Positions 22,631 through 33,260 of a stretch of DNA of 64,000 nucleotides are shown here, one piece after another (the stretch's first letter is position 1; each line of letters begins with the position of its first letter). The stretch covers positions 5,850,501-5,914,500 of the forward strand of contig OU015651.1 of the NCBI GenBank assembly GCA_907165275.2. Reading direction: 5' to 3'. Both the position numbers and the translations under genes were made by a program. Source of the DNA: Zygaena filipendulae. Taxonomy: Eukaryota; Arthropoda; Insecta; Lepidoptera; Zygaenidae. The notes under the pieces are model-generated. The model was given only the letters and a program-made list of their open reading frames with translations. It did not search any database and was not told the DNA's origin.

Positions 22631-25557
22631 TTATTGTGATGTGTGTTGGTTGTCTACGACCTCCTTAAACAGCTCCTTGTATTTGATTTCCATTTGATTC
22701 TGTGTGTGTTCTATGAGGGCGGGCAGATCGGTCATTTCCAGACCCTTTGTAGAAATTGGCTCCAAACAATGTAATACTATGTGACCTAAAAATATTCTGA
22801 TATTTTTATGGAAACACGTAAGTAGGTTAGTTTGGAACAAAACCCTTTTACGAGTTGCAATCGAAACAACTAGGTCATCAGAACAGAAAAAGCAAGCGAG
22901 TTATTTTGACGTTGAAGAAAGTCTATGTCAGTAGGACCACGGGTCGCGAGTAGGCAGATATACAATATTTTTTTCCCCGTGGACCAGCGCTTTTCCGTAT
23001 TTGGGGCCTACGGGTGAAAAAAAAATCCCCTTGCAGGATACCTGTGAATCTAGCCGGTGGGTCCACACCGGTCGTGCGTCGAAAATAGGTACCTACGTAG
23101 ATAAGTAGCTACATACCTATTATGTCTAATTTTATTTACTGTTTCACAGGTTTCACGGTTGCTTACCTTTATCGAAAGTGTATTTTTCTTTATCGATAAA
23201 ATAATATGGTGAGTATACGACTGGAATAATAGGCACTTGAGCTGACACCGCTACCCGGAAAGCACCTTTTTTGAAAGGCAACAGCTTTCTCATATCACTG
23301 TTATTCCTGGTTCCTTCGGGAAATATCCAGATTTTCGACTGAAAAATTGATTTCATAAATTTTTTTTAAACAATTTTTCCCTTATTTCCTTTCCCAACCC
23401 TTTAAAGATTTCAAATAATTCATAATATGCAGTTCCTTTCAAATTTTTTACTAAATAAATTAAAACCCCTAGGTCATAAGGCCAGTGATTAAACTTACCC
23501 TCTCAGGAATTCAACCGTTGAGCTATTAAGAAACTATTTCAAGCAAGTTACTGAAATTTTTAAATGGATTTCAATACCTAAAATCAGAAAAGTACCTAAC
23601 AATAATAATTATGTTTTGCGAAGAAAAAAAAACAATATACCTACCTAAGTGCTTAAATTTAGTACTACTCATACTTTCAACAATGATAGGTACCTTATTC
23701 TTCAACATAAAGTGTTGAGCTTCTTTTAGTTTTTCGTATGCTCCTTTGTTATTTTTTCTGTCTATGAATACCACACCACAAAGGTGTGCTGCCAGCCCAA
23801 AAGGCATTATGTAGAACATTTCTTTCTTTGCTACACATATCACTTTATTGACCACCTCCCACACATTGAACATACCTGAAAAATAAAGCGTTTCCATTAG
23901 CTTTTATAATATAATTTATGCTCTCATGAGAATCCTAGGGTGGGATTAAAAAAAATAGTGTTCTATATTTGTGATAAATCAATACAATATTATCTTCTGA
24001 TAAATAAAATCTTGTGTCACAGTGTTTGTGATCGAACTCCACCGAAACGCCTTGAAGTTTTCTGGTAGGGCTGAGAATAGTTCGTACCTACGCTATTTTT
24101 TATACCCCTAGGTGATAAGGGTGATAAGGGTAGCCCTCTCTAGATATTTTTTAATTTTTTTTGACAAAATTTTACTTTGGAGTTCCTGTGAGAATTCCGA
24201 AATTCACGCGGGTGAAACTGGAACCGGTTTCGGAATGCCCACAGGAACCTCAAAATAGTCTAATTTACTCCTTATAACATCAGCTAGTAAGCAGTGAAAG
24301 TTTCGTCAAGTTTAGTCCGACCATTTCGGAGAATCACCCGCGTGAGTTTCGGAATTCCCGCAGGAACTATTTTTTCTAACATAAAAGTAGCCTAGTTACT
24401 CCTAAAAACATCAGCTATCTGCCAGTGAAAGTCCTGTTCAATTCGGTCCAGCCGTTTGAGTAATTAGCCGGAACAAACAGACAAACAAAAATAAATTTTT
24501 AATTTTTTTTCATGTAAGTATACCGTATATACTTTCGTATGCATTTAGCGAAAAGCTGTTAATTTGGAATTACAAACATACACTTCAATTATATTTATAT
24601 GTTATAGATGTAGGTAGGTACTTAGGTATAGATTATATAGGGCTTGTTGCAAAAATTATAGCATTCTTTCTTGTTGTAAACTCGAATCGTTATTAAAAAT
24701 GTAGGTAATTAGAATTGCCTAGCCTCCGTATTCAATCAAATTACCTAAAATATCGAATGATGACTGATGATTTGACACAATCACCGCCGCTTGATCTTCC
24801 TCAAGTATCGCTCTGTTCCGCAACTCCCATTTGATGTCATACATCTTTGTAAGGTGCTTTAAAACACTTGCTGAAAATCTGAAAATTAAAACATTAGTGT
24901 TCGTAATTTATCAGTATTTTACAGTAAATAGACATTGAAATCTTTAAATTGAAAAGTATTTAGTTTATCTTTTGTTATCTTAGTAACGGCCATGTTTGAC
25001 AGCTTTTCAAAGATCTTTAATGTTATATTATATACTAGCTGTGCCCCGCGGTTTCACCCTCGTGAGTTTTGGGATCAGGCACTTTTGCGTACGCAAGCAG
25101 AACAACCCGCCAAATTTTCATCACAATCGGACCAATGGTTTCGAAACGCATAGAGGACAGACATACAAACATTAATTTTTATTTATAAATAAGAATATTG
25201 ATTGAAATAGATTTCTTTTTTGAAATATCTTAAAAAAGATTATTTTTATACGTGTGGTACTTGTAGGCGGTTACAGGTTACAGTGTGTGTGCGTGCTTAC
25301 AATATGTGTGTGTGTGTGTATGTATGTGTGTTGTGTATGGCTTACTTTCCGTTCCATAACTTTCCTGGTGACAGCATGAGCAGAGGCAATCCGAACGCTG
25401 ATATTACAGAACAGATGAAATAAAAGAAATAGAAATTGAAATCGAATCTTATCTTCCGGTATTTCATCAATAGATTTTCATAAAAACTTTTTCTCTGTGC
25501 TAAATAAGTTGTAAAAGCGAAAATTACGAATAGAAACCACATCGTATGGAGCAACAT
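22631..25557 (-). CDS. Agpat: 1-acyl-sn-glycerol-3-phosphate acyltransferase (AGPAT), tandem copy 2
   Basis: Exons are 25346-25557, 24745-24878, 23694-23875, 23167-23338 and 22631-22785, giving 284 residues. All junctions are GT-AG. Motifs are NHQSSFD (residues 107-113), GVVFIDR, FPEGTRN (EGTR at 184-187) and VPIIPVV from 211. Exon 1 begins [15 protein letters not shown] and carries hydrophobic segments expected for ER anchoring. Exons 2 and 3 have exactly the lengths of copy 1 (134 and 182 nt), with identical phases. Exon 3 is 37/60 residues identical to copy 1, so the duplication is old and both copies have stayed under selection. A second frame-compatible donor exists downstream of the exon 3 end (AAG|GTACCT), but homology supports the shorter exon. 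A possible AATAAA lies 8 nt past the stop (22618-22623). Isoform and tissue role cannot be read from sequence. Confidence 0.92.
24165..24535. repeat. Rearranged family A-related repeat in AGPAT 2 intron 2
   Basis: Several head fragments in both orientations (gaattccgaaattcacgcgg; cgtgagtttcggaattcccg) are followed by 'gccagtgaaagt.c.gtt' and 'caaacagacaaacaaa'. The same composite tail occurs at 13090-13205. Confidence 0.6.
25034..25192 (+). repeat. Family A-like repeat with a different body
   Basis: Head actagctgtgccccgcggtt, then tcaccctcgtgagttttggg. The body (cagaacaacccgccaaattt tcatcacaatcggacc) differs from most copies. Tail acagacatacaaac...tttataaataaga. It lies in AGPAT 2 intron 1. 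Confidence 0.65.
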
Positions 25558-25878
25558 GGTGTGTGCGCGTCACTAATCCAGCGATCCGATAGACGACTGA
25601 TCTTACCGCGAAGTTTTTTAAATAAATAAAAAAAAATATCCTCAGTGGTATTTACCTTAATCGAAAATTGAATATGGTTGTGATAAATTATAATTAGGTA
25701 CTTATAACTAATTAAATTAACACACATGTTTTAAATCTTGCAATTTCCCGTGGTTTGATTCGCGTGAATGTTGACTTCTTAACGCTCGTCATAAGTCATT
25801 ACTGAACATTATTATAACATGAGTCACGGAGCGAAAACACGTACAGTTTTTTATTTTAATTAAAACTCGTGAAATGAA

Positions 25879-25921
25879 CAAGGAAATTTCGATCTTCGTA
25901 AGTAAGATCGAAATTTCCTTG
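25879..25921. repeat. Perfect 18-bp-arm hairpin upstream of AGPAT copy 2
   Basis: caaggaaatttcgatctt is followed by a 7-nt loop and its exact reverse complement. It lies about 320 bp upstream of the AGPAT 2 start codon. Confidence 0.85.
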
Positions 25922-27225
25922 AATGAAGGTTAAAGTAACAATAAAAAAGTGGTGGTTGGGCCTTTTGGCAGTTCAAACACATTCGCACTCACGACGCGAC
26001 GAATTTTATGAGTGAGCTACCTATTTTAGGCTAACCTATTGTCAGGACCCGTGGTCGGGACAGAAATTGAAATAACGTTTTTGGTGCGAGGTTGCGGTTT
26101 ACCTTAACAAACCTATTTAAGCTGTTTAGGTATACCTACATAACATCAGAAGACAGACAGATCTAGTCTGGTCTGGAATTCAGATTCTGAATTAAGGAGG
26201 TAATCGGTAATGATCTCAATTCGTTGGGAGCAAATGAGATTGTTACATTTAGGTAGTAGGCAGGTATATATTTTTTGGATGGTATTACACGTAATAATGA
26301 AAATTATATTTATTGGTGATGATGATTTTTTTCATAAACTTCGAAACATTCTCCTTCTCAGACACAATACGGGATATAAATATAATACTTACTAAAAGTA
26401 AGGTACTAAAGTACGAGTTTTTGATTTATTTTGGCTAAATCCTAGACCAATTATTGAAAATACTGACGCCGCGGAATCCCATTACTTTTCAACAAATAAA
26501 AAGTTAGTTATCTCTATTATCTAAACAGATAGTAATGTACAGAGTCAAGCTTATTCTTCTATATGACTCGTTCTCAGATCACTCAAGACTCTACGTAAGT
26601 AGGTACATACGTAACACCCGTATGTTTATGAATTTAAAATTCAAATTCAAAAGTTTTTTTTAAATTTGGATTAGTTGTTACAATCACTTAATATCGTCAG
26701 CAGGTTCTTAGAACATTAAATTACTGTCTGCAGTTTGGAATAAGTCCTCTACTGAGAAGAACTGACAAGAAACTCAGCAGGGTTGTCTTTTTTGATTGAA
26801 TAGTAATTAAATAGGTAGAGTAATTCATTCCTAAACGTCTGTATCATTTAAATAGGTAGTCCACTACTTACACTAGGTATAATATGCAGCTTTAGCGCAT
26901 AATCTGTGTTTAATAAGGGCCTTGAATTTATTAATTGACAAAGTAACTGCATCGTTTGGGAGTTTGTTGTAAAAGCTATTTGTATGCGTCCAAATATCTA
27001 CATAATAGATAGGTACTATTCAGAACATGTGGTTTTTTTCATATTCAGTTGAAAAAACTTGGAAGTAAGTACCTACCTAATTTAATGTTCCATTACTAAA
27101 CGCTATTAGCGAGTTATGGCAGAGTGTTTCTAATTATCGAAATTAATTAATCAGAAAAAGTGCATTTAATGTGTGTCGATATCGGTTTGCGTAATTAGAG
27201 TCCGAAGATGTAATTTGATGTTGAG
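25922..27225. other. Intergenic; repeat remnant near 26630-26990
   Basis: No coding exon was found. Positions 26630-26990 (attcaaattcaaaagtt...gtcagcaggttcttagaac...gaagaactgacaagaaactc) look like a decayed dispersed element. The rest is A/T-rich. Confidence 0.4.
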
Positions 27226-27742
27226 ATGTCAAAGGCAGTAATAATCTTATTTGGCGTCTATTTAGCGTTCACTGGTGGAGACAAGTATACTACGAGTTCA
27301 CAGCTTGACAAATATAATTATCCAAAACTTTACAGGGATTATGTCTACCGTAATTTGTCGGAAAATGGAAGGGAAATTTTTGGAACAATTGGAAACCGTG
27401 TATACTCCTATATTATATTACTTCAGGTATGATTACGATGACTTGTTTGAGAATGATCGAAGAATACAAATTTCAGATCCGTCATGCCGCAAGAAAAAGG
27501 GCGAATGTATTACTAGAATGAAATGTATTGAAAAGAAATTGCTCTATATATCGCGCACGTGTTACGTACGAGATCTGGTTTGTTGTTACGACGATACGAC
27601 ACGACATTTTGCAATTAAAGAAGATGAGAACAAACCACAAAAAAAAACGGCCAGAATTGGCATCGATAATATAAGAGCAGGGAATGCAACAACAGCTAAC
27701 TTAACGGCACCCATAGAAGTATTCTATAATGAAACTAGTTGA
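27226..27742 (+). CDS. Putative secreted CLIP-type six-cysteine protein
   Basis: The preferred model joins exon 27226-27284 to 27427-27742 across a 142-bp GT-AG intron (donor AA|GTATAC, acceptor ttacttcag), giving 124 residues. Exon 1 encodes a signal peptide (MSKAVIILFGVYLAFTGG). Exon 2 starts with an acidic stretch (YDYDDLFEND) and then has cysteines in the order C-x6-C-x5-C-x11-C-x6-CC, including GEC and LVCC, which fits the CLIP fold of insect clotting/immune proteases and their regulators. Three N-glycosylation sequons (NAT, NLT, NET) lie near the C-terminus. No trypsin-like domain follows within the window. Without the intron the signal peptide and cysteine region are in different frames, so the intron is inferred. 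Alternatives are another small cysteine-rich secreted protein, or a pseudogene with a frameshift. Confidence 0.5.
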
Positions 27743-28496
27743 CTAAATTCCAGTTAAGTATGAACTGTTAGTAACTTGTAGATACTGTGCACGTAGGTTC
27801 TATATACCTAAGGTACGTCAAAAAATCAATTTGAATTCCAAATACTTAATTCTTTTAATATTTACAACCAGAATGTACATAGTGGTTGACGCCGGTCAAC
27901 CTCTACCGTAGGTGCCTATACTTAGTACCTTAATTTAGTAATAAATTATCACAGCCACAACCTACAAGTTAGTGTTAGATGTAAAAAATCATCTTTTCTT
28001 ACCTATATTAATGGTCGTAATAGTTTAAGTACCAACTTATCTCAAAATAACCCTTCAATAATAATAATATATTTAAGGGAATTTACCTAAGTATTCAATT
28101 AGTTATTGTTTCAATAGATTGTATTACTAAAACAAAACAATGCTATCAATACTATTTACTAAATTATTTATATTGAACAGCCTAAAGGCACCCGTGTATG
28201 TCTGCGTTAGACATTTTAAGTCCGAGTTGGGTTACGAACTGATTCCCTTTGAAGCAAAGGAAATCGTTTGATCAAATAATTACACTCGTTAGTAAATACA
28301 GTTACGTATAACTGAAAACAAGTTCTGTGTAAGTACGAGCAATTATTGTAATCAAATAGTGCAGAAAGGAAAATATGATGTGATGTGATGTGAAAAGATG
28401 TGGGTATTAATATAGAAGGAGAGCTATCAACGTACTGTGAAGTGCGATTTCTTAAGTTGTGATAGGTAGTATATATTATCTACAGTAATTAATATC
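27743..28496. other. Non-coding intergenic DNA
   Basis: A/T-rich, no supported feature. Confidence 0.4.
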
Positions 28497-28595
28497 CTTT
28501 TTAATACAGTTGCTCAAAAAGTGCTGTATCACGTAGCTGCTGTTTAGCCTGCGGAAAGTTGACGATTACGCACTAGTGCTTTTCCGATTAGAAAA
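28497..28595. repeat. Second, truncated copy of the Crypton-like left terminus
   Basis: It shares taatacagttgctcaaaaag and the following tg with the left end of the element at 28725, then diverges. It sits about 230 bp before the full element, separated by the left end of a long-TIR repeat. Confidence 0.6.
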
Positions 28596-28724
28596 TAAAC
28601 AAATTTTTAACAAAAAAATTAAAACCGACTTCCAAAAACAAAACTAAAAATTTAATAATAATAAAAAACTAAAAATAACATAATACCGATTTAATCCAAA
28701 AGACAAAAACACACGTAATATTAT
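28596..28724. repeat. Left part of a long-TIR element, interrupted at 28724
   Basis: This matches the left end of the intact copy at 40334-40768: aaacaaatttttaacaaaaa, then aaccgacttccaaaaac, then ccgatttaatccaaaagac, and acacgtaatattat, where the match stops abruptly. It resumes at 30720. Confidence 0.85.
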
Positions 28725-29195
28725 TTTTAATACAGTTGCTCAAAAAGTGGCGTATTGCAGGGACGTATAGCGTTCGGGATGTGGGCTATTTCACACTCGA
28801 GCTTTTTCTTTACCTTTCCCGAACTAGTGCGTTCACTTTCCCAACTGTCAAAATAATGGCTATTAAAAAGAAAAAAACCAACCAGTTTTTACTAACAAAA
28901 ACTCATAGACGTTTATATGATTCATGCAAATATTTCTAAATAGAAGCTACTAATTTGTTTCAATATCAGATTTAATGATTTGATTCAATGAGTTAGGTTT
29001 CATTTCATTTCATCTCATTAAATTTCATTTTCATTTCATATCAATATAAAAATCTACTGAAGACTTGGCTGTAAGGGCATGGTTCCCTTTGCTTATCCAG
29101 AATTGGTGAAGAAAACAAAAAAAATCTGCATTCTTTTACGGTTGGCGCCATTTTTCAAAAATGTTCTTTGCGAGTTTAGTTGTTTGTTGCACAAA

Positions 29196-30503
29196 ATGAG
29201 TAATTTCGACGATATTTTATTTGAATTAACACCACCAGAACTCAGTATAATTGCACAAAATGCTTCTGAGAACATTTTACCGGAAAAGTCAAAAAGTCGC
29301 TACATATCTACATACGACGAATTTATTGCGTGGAGAGAAGAGAAAAAAGCAAATAGTTTTTCAGAAAATGTTATGTTGGCATACTTCTCCGAACTCTCAG
29401 CAAAATTAAAACCTATGGTTATGGTCGAGGTTTTCGATGATAAAAAGTATGCTGAAAATAAGGAATAACGTGGATATAAGTGAATATCCAAAACTAAATG
29501 ATTTCTTAAAACAACAATCAGACGGTTTTACAACTAAAAAGTCGAAAATATTAACATCGAATGAAGTGGAAAGGTTTTTGAACGAAGCTCCCGATGATCG
29601 TTATTTGGCCACAAAGGTAATTTATTAATAAATACTTATATTTTTCTTTAGTATTCAGTTTAAGAAATCGCAAAATACAGTCAACATATTATTATTTAAG
29701 AAAATATTAATGAAATCCCTTTTTTGTAGGTTGCGCTGATTTTTGGAGTTGTTGGAGCTTGCCGCAGAGAGGAGTTAGCCAATATTACTTTAAAAGATAT
29801 TGAAGCCCATGGAAAAATGCTACTGATCAAGATTCCGAATACAAAAAATAAGATACCGAGAAGTTTTGTTGTTGAAGGAGATTTTCTAAGAATAGTGCAA
29901 AAATATATGAATCAGCGGTCTCAAAAAGCAAAAACCGACCGTTTTTTCCAAAATTATCAAAAAGGGAAGTGTACAGCTCAAGCAATCGGGATAAACAAAT
30001 TTGGTAATATGCCAAAAGAAATAGCTACGTTTCTTGGCCTGCCGGATGCTGAGTATTATACTGGGCACAGCTTCAGGAGGACCTCTGCTACATTATTCGC
30101 AGATTCAGGAGCCAATTTGATGTCCTTAAAGCGATTAGGAGGTCGGAAATCAGACAAAGTTGCAGAAGGCTATATTGCTGATTCATTAAACAACAAACTA
30201 GAAACTGGGAAAAAAATCACACAATCCATTAATTTAAAGTCCAATCCGTCTCCTTCACATGACAATACTGAAGAGAAAGTTCATCCATCTACCTTCGTTG
30301 ATAATGATAATTTATCAGATCCAATTCCATCAACCAGCAAACGCCATTGTGTAACACCTTTGACAAATATACATGAACAATCATACGAAATTAATAATAG
30401 TTTGTCTCAAATAGTAAATATGCAACCTAAAACTTCTCCGGTTAGCATAAATAACTGTATCAATTTTAATGTATATGTAAATTATAACTTTTATAAGAAA
30501 TAA
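29196..30503 (+). pseudogene. Crypton-like tyrosine recombinase, single frameshift
   Basis: The start codon is at 29196 (MSNFDDILFELTPPELSIIA). Reading continues to LKP at 29414, where one extra base shifts the frame. The second segment runs 29419-29616 (LWSRFSMIKSMLKI...DRYLATK), then a GT-AG intron at 29617-29729, then 29730-30503. The total is about 397 residues. Visible recombinase features are GACRREEL (box I Arg), a Lys-rich hairpin IPNTKNKIPR, TGHSFRR (H-x-x-R) and AEGYI (nucleophile Tyr). The position expected to be Trp/His before the Tyr reads Arg (GGRKSD). The N-terminal half matches the SAM-like core-binding part of such enzymes; the C-terminal ~90 residues are low-complexity and polar. 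The frameshift and the Arg suggest a recently dead copy. Confidence 0.8.
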
Positions 30504-30591
30504 ATTATTAGTTGAGTTTATTGTGTTTTTATTATTTTATTCAATTGCTTCATTTTTTCGCAACTGTATGAAAAATAGTTGTTCAGTACAC

Positions 30592-30701
30592 GTGCGGAAC
30601 CGTCATTGCAAAGAGTTCCGACTGTCAACCCTCACCTTCGGCTGCGCCTCGGCTCGGGTCGACATTTGTCGGAACTCTTTGCAATGACAGCCTTTCCGCA
30701 C
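30592..30701. repeat. 110-bp hairpin at the 3' end of the Crypton-like element
   Basis: The left arm begins gtgcggaaccgtcattgcaa and ends agagttccgac; the right arm is its reverse complement with a 3-nt insertion (30668-30701). The G/C-rich loop contains partly complementary tgtcaaccc and gggtcgaca, which extend the stem. It lies 89 bp after the recombinase stop and 18 bp from the element boundary. Confidence 0.85.
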
Positions 30702-30719
30702 TTGTAATGAAATATACTA

Positions 30720-30833
30720 TATTGGTTTGTGCTACCACTAATCGGTAATCGGCCCACTTGGGTTGTCCTGTTCACAAAAAACTGGTGGCGGGAGTCGACT
30801 TAGCCCATCTACCCCCTCCATATTTGGCTTAGC
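30720..30833. repeat. Right part of the interrupted long-TIR element
   Basis: It resumes with tattggtttgtgctaccact and follows the intact copy through 'gtggcgggagtcgacttagc' and 'ccatatttggctt', with a small internal deletion near 30752. The right-hand inverted repeat is missing. Confidence 0.8.
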
Positions 30834-31799
30834 TACCTAAATAGATATCAAATACAATATATCAGGCACAAATTTTCAGGATTTAACTTTGGACAGGATT
30901 TTTTATTTATAAAAAATATTGCCTACTCCTTATTATTAATAGTGCCTACTCCACTTCTCAGTTAAAAAAATACACTTTGAATTTCAGCTAGTGTAGGAGA
31001 TTAAGACCGTCAACTTTCACGACTTTGGAAATGACGTTTATAATTCCTGCAGGTCATTGTCCATAAATAGGCAGTACTTGAATTGACGACCCGATCGACA
31101 ACCTCTAATCGAGAGGTTCCGAGTTCGATTCCTGATGGGGGTGGTTTTTGTGTGATGAACACAGGGTTCCACGAAATTTTATGTAGTATTAGATACTAGT
31201 ATAGTATTTTATTATCTGTGGTAGTGACTAGTGTAGGTAGGTATACCACGTTTGCTTGGTTTCCACGACACAAAGTACGAACTAATAATAGCTTACTGTG
31301 GAACCAAGTAGATCAGTGTGCTGTGAAGTGGATTATTATCTATTAATATTTATAGTTCCATTATTTAAATACATGAGGTAAGTACTTGAATTATAAGTTT
31401 ACACTCATTGATAATGTAAGAACCAACTCTTGAAACCCTATGTGTGTGTACACGAGCCATTGTGGGAATGGTAACAAATTAGTATCAGTGTTTGGTACTA
31501 CGGTCTTCCACAAAGTTCAATTTGAAAACTTTTTACAATTTAAGTTGGACCAGCCATTGTTTACCTCAGTTTCTGACATTCTTGTGTGCGTCGTTATATT
31601 TTGTCTCGTTTTCTTTGTTACTTACTGACTGTAGCAGTTTTAAAAATATTATAATATCGGAACTTCAGACATAATGCTCTAAGTTTTATGTATCCGTAAT
31701 ATAGGTGTCGATTCCACATTTTTGTAATTTTTTAAATATTTAGGAAGCAGGAAGTTCTCTACACATTTTTATGGATTAAAAATAGGTAATTGCTTTTTT
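30834..31799. other. Non-coding; tRNA-derived repeat scrap near 31085-31150
   Basis: Mostly A/T-rich. The stretch around 31100-31145 contains a box-B-like gagttcgattcc after a stem gagaggttc, without a complete cloverleaf. Positions 31230-31335 share words (cacgtttgcttggtttccac; aaccaagtagatc) with 42455-42525 in reverse orientation. Confidence 0.4.
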
Positions 31800-32700
31800 T
31801 ACTTGTAATTCAATGTGTGCGCCAGGGATGCATACTCTCTCTCCAACTTTTAACCTAGTTGGCGAGCACATCATGTGAAGAGTATTGGAAGACTGGGAGG
31901 GGGGAATTAAGATCGGAGGGCACCTCATCAATAACTTTCGATTCGCCGATGATACTACTGTCGTTGGCACTGACGAAAGAGAGTTAGCGGAACTACTACG
32001 ACGGGTCGAGCTTGTGAGTGCCAAATACGGACTTCGCATCAACTGGGACAAGACGAAGCTGATGTTTGTTGACAGGGCGGGGAAGATGCAAAGAACGTTT
32101 GTACTGCGTGACCTGGACACAGTGACTCAATTTGTCTACCTCGGGTCAACGATACGCAACGATGGTGACTGCGAGGCTGAAGTGATTAGGCGAGCTCAGA
32201 TGGCAAAAGCCGCCATGAAGCTCTTAGAGAAAATATGGAGGAACAGAGGAATCGCTCGAAATACCAAAGTACGGCTGATGAAAGCACTTGTATTCTCCAT
32301 ATTTATGTACGCTTCGGAAACGTGGACGCTAAAAGTTCGAGTTCGGTCCAGGATCGATGCGTTCGAAATGTGGAGCTGGCGAAAAATGTTGGGAATTCCC
32401 TGGACTGCGAGAAGGACCAACGCGTCGATCCTGGCTGAACTAAATATCAAGTCGAGACTCTCTACGGTGTGTATGAAGCGACTCCTGCAGTACTTCGGTA
32501 ACGCGACCAGACGAGAACCTGACAGCCTGGAGAGAATGATTGCAGTCGGGTACGTTGAGGGCAAGATCGCCATCGCGATGGATTTACATGGTGAAGGAGG
32601 CCACAAAGTGCAACATCCAGACAGTCTTCCAAGTCCAAGTCTATCAGTCAGTTTCTTCTTTTATAGCATGATATTTTATGCTCTAGTCTAGAGTCTATAG
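31800..32700 (+). pseudogene. RTE-type LINE reverse transcriptase, C-terminal half
   Basis: The frame opens with VRQGCILSPTFNL (near 31817), hits a TGA at about 31876 where Arg is expected, then runs 31885-32570: FRFADDTTVVGT (catalytic FADD), INWDKTKLM, FVYLGSTI, CEAEVIRRAQMAK, VFSIFMYASETWTL, WRKMLGIPW and LQYFGNATRR. This block order is characteristic of RTE/BovB-like elements. After GKI (near 32565) the frame shifts, and WIYMVKEATKC is read in another frame. The endonuclease and finger regions are absent. It is a 5'-truncated, inactive copy. Confidence 0.88.
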
Positions 32701-33260
32701 ACATACAATCTACTATTTTCTGATACTTTGAAAATCGTTTCTATGTTTTTAATGTAGGCAGTTAGTAGGTACCCACTATTTACCCCGTAGGTAAGTACCT
32801 ATTAATTTTAAAGTAGGTAATTTGAATTAGGTATTTGTCTCGAGGAGCAGATAAACCAATTTGGGATGTGAACGGGATAAATATGTACGTAGCTTTTAAA
32901 ATTGAAGAGTATAATTTCTTTTCCGTGTTCAATATACTATTTTGTCATGTCTATACTTAGTAAAGTGGCTATTCCGCGAGGAGAAATCCATGGAAGAAAT
33001 TGTGTTTTTTCACATACAGTTTCATTATTAGATTGTCTCACCGATTTATGATAAAATTGCATTTATTTTCCTACAATGTTTGAACGTGACGGATGGCTTT
33101 GCTTTTTTCTTAGGATATTGTATCTACAAGTATTTGTTAGGTAATTTATTTGAGTTGTTGACTGGACTGAAACAATTTACTTAAAGTAGTTAATCAATTC
33201 ACATATAGTAGGTAAATATTTATAATGTTTGCTTGTAGATTATCATACAGCATCACCTGT
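32701..33260. other. Non-coding A/T-rich DNA
   Basis: Nothing supported. Confidence 0.4.

Larger units (their letters stand above)
28725..30719 (+). mobile_element. Crypton-type tyrosine-recombinase element, ~2.0 kb
   Basis: The element lies precisely between acacgtaatattat and tattggtttgtgc, which are adjacent in the intact repeat copy at 40334-40768. Its own ends are ttttaatacagttgctcaaa on the left and cacttgtaatgaaatatact on the right, with no long terminal inverted repeats and no obvious target duplication (at most 2-3 A/T bases are ambiguous). It carries one recombinase gene with a 113-bp intron and a 110-bp hairpin 18 bp before its right end. Lack of inverted termini and a lone tyrosine recombinase are what is known of Cryptons; the assignment is strong but not proven without homology searching. 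Confidence 0.8.

Noticed and set aside
23571..23693. Extension of AGPAT 2 exon 3 beyond AAG at 23694
   Set aside because: The open frame continues by chance into the intron; homology with copy 1 and the GT at 23693 support the shorter exon.
29079..29195. Upstream in-frame start for the tyrosine recombinase
   Set aside because: Codons before 29196 show no similarity to such proteins and begin at a non-ATG codon; MSNFDDILFEL is the better start.
31085..31150. tRNA-like sequence with a box B (also around 34283-34310 and 3020-3040)
   Set aside because: The gagttcgattcc / ggttcgattcc word is present, but no acceptor stem, anticodon arm or box A can be arranged; better explained as scraps of tRNA-derived repeats.
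31776..32606. Minus-strand frames opposite the RTE remnant
   Set aside because: Antisense to a clear reverse transcriptase; no recognisable domain.
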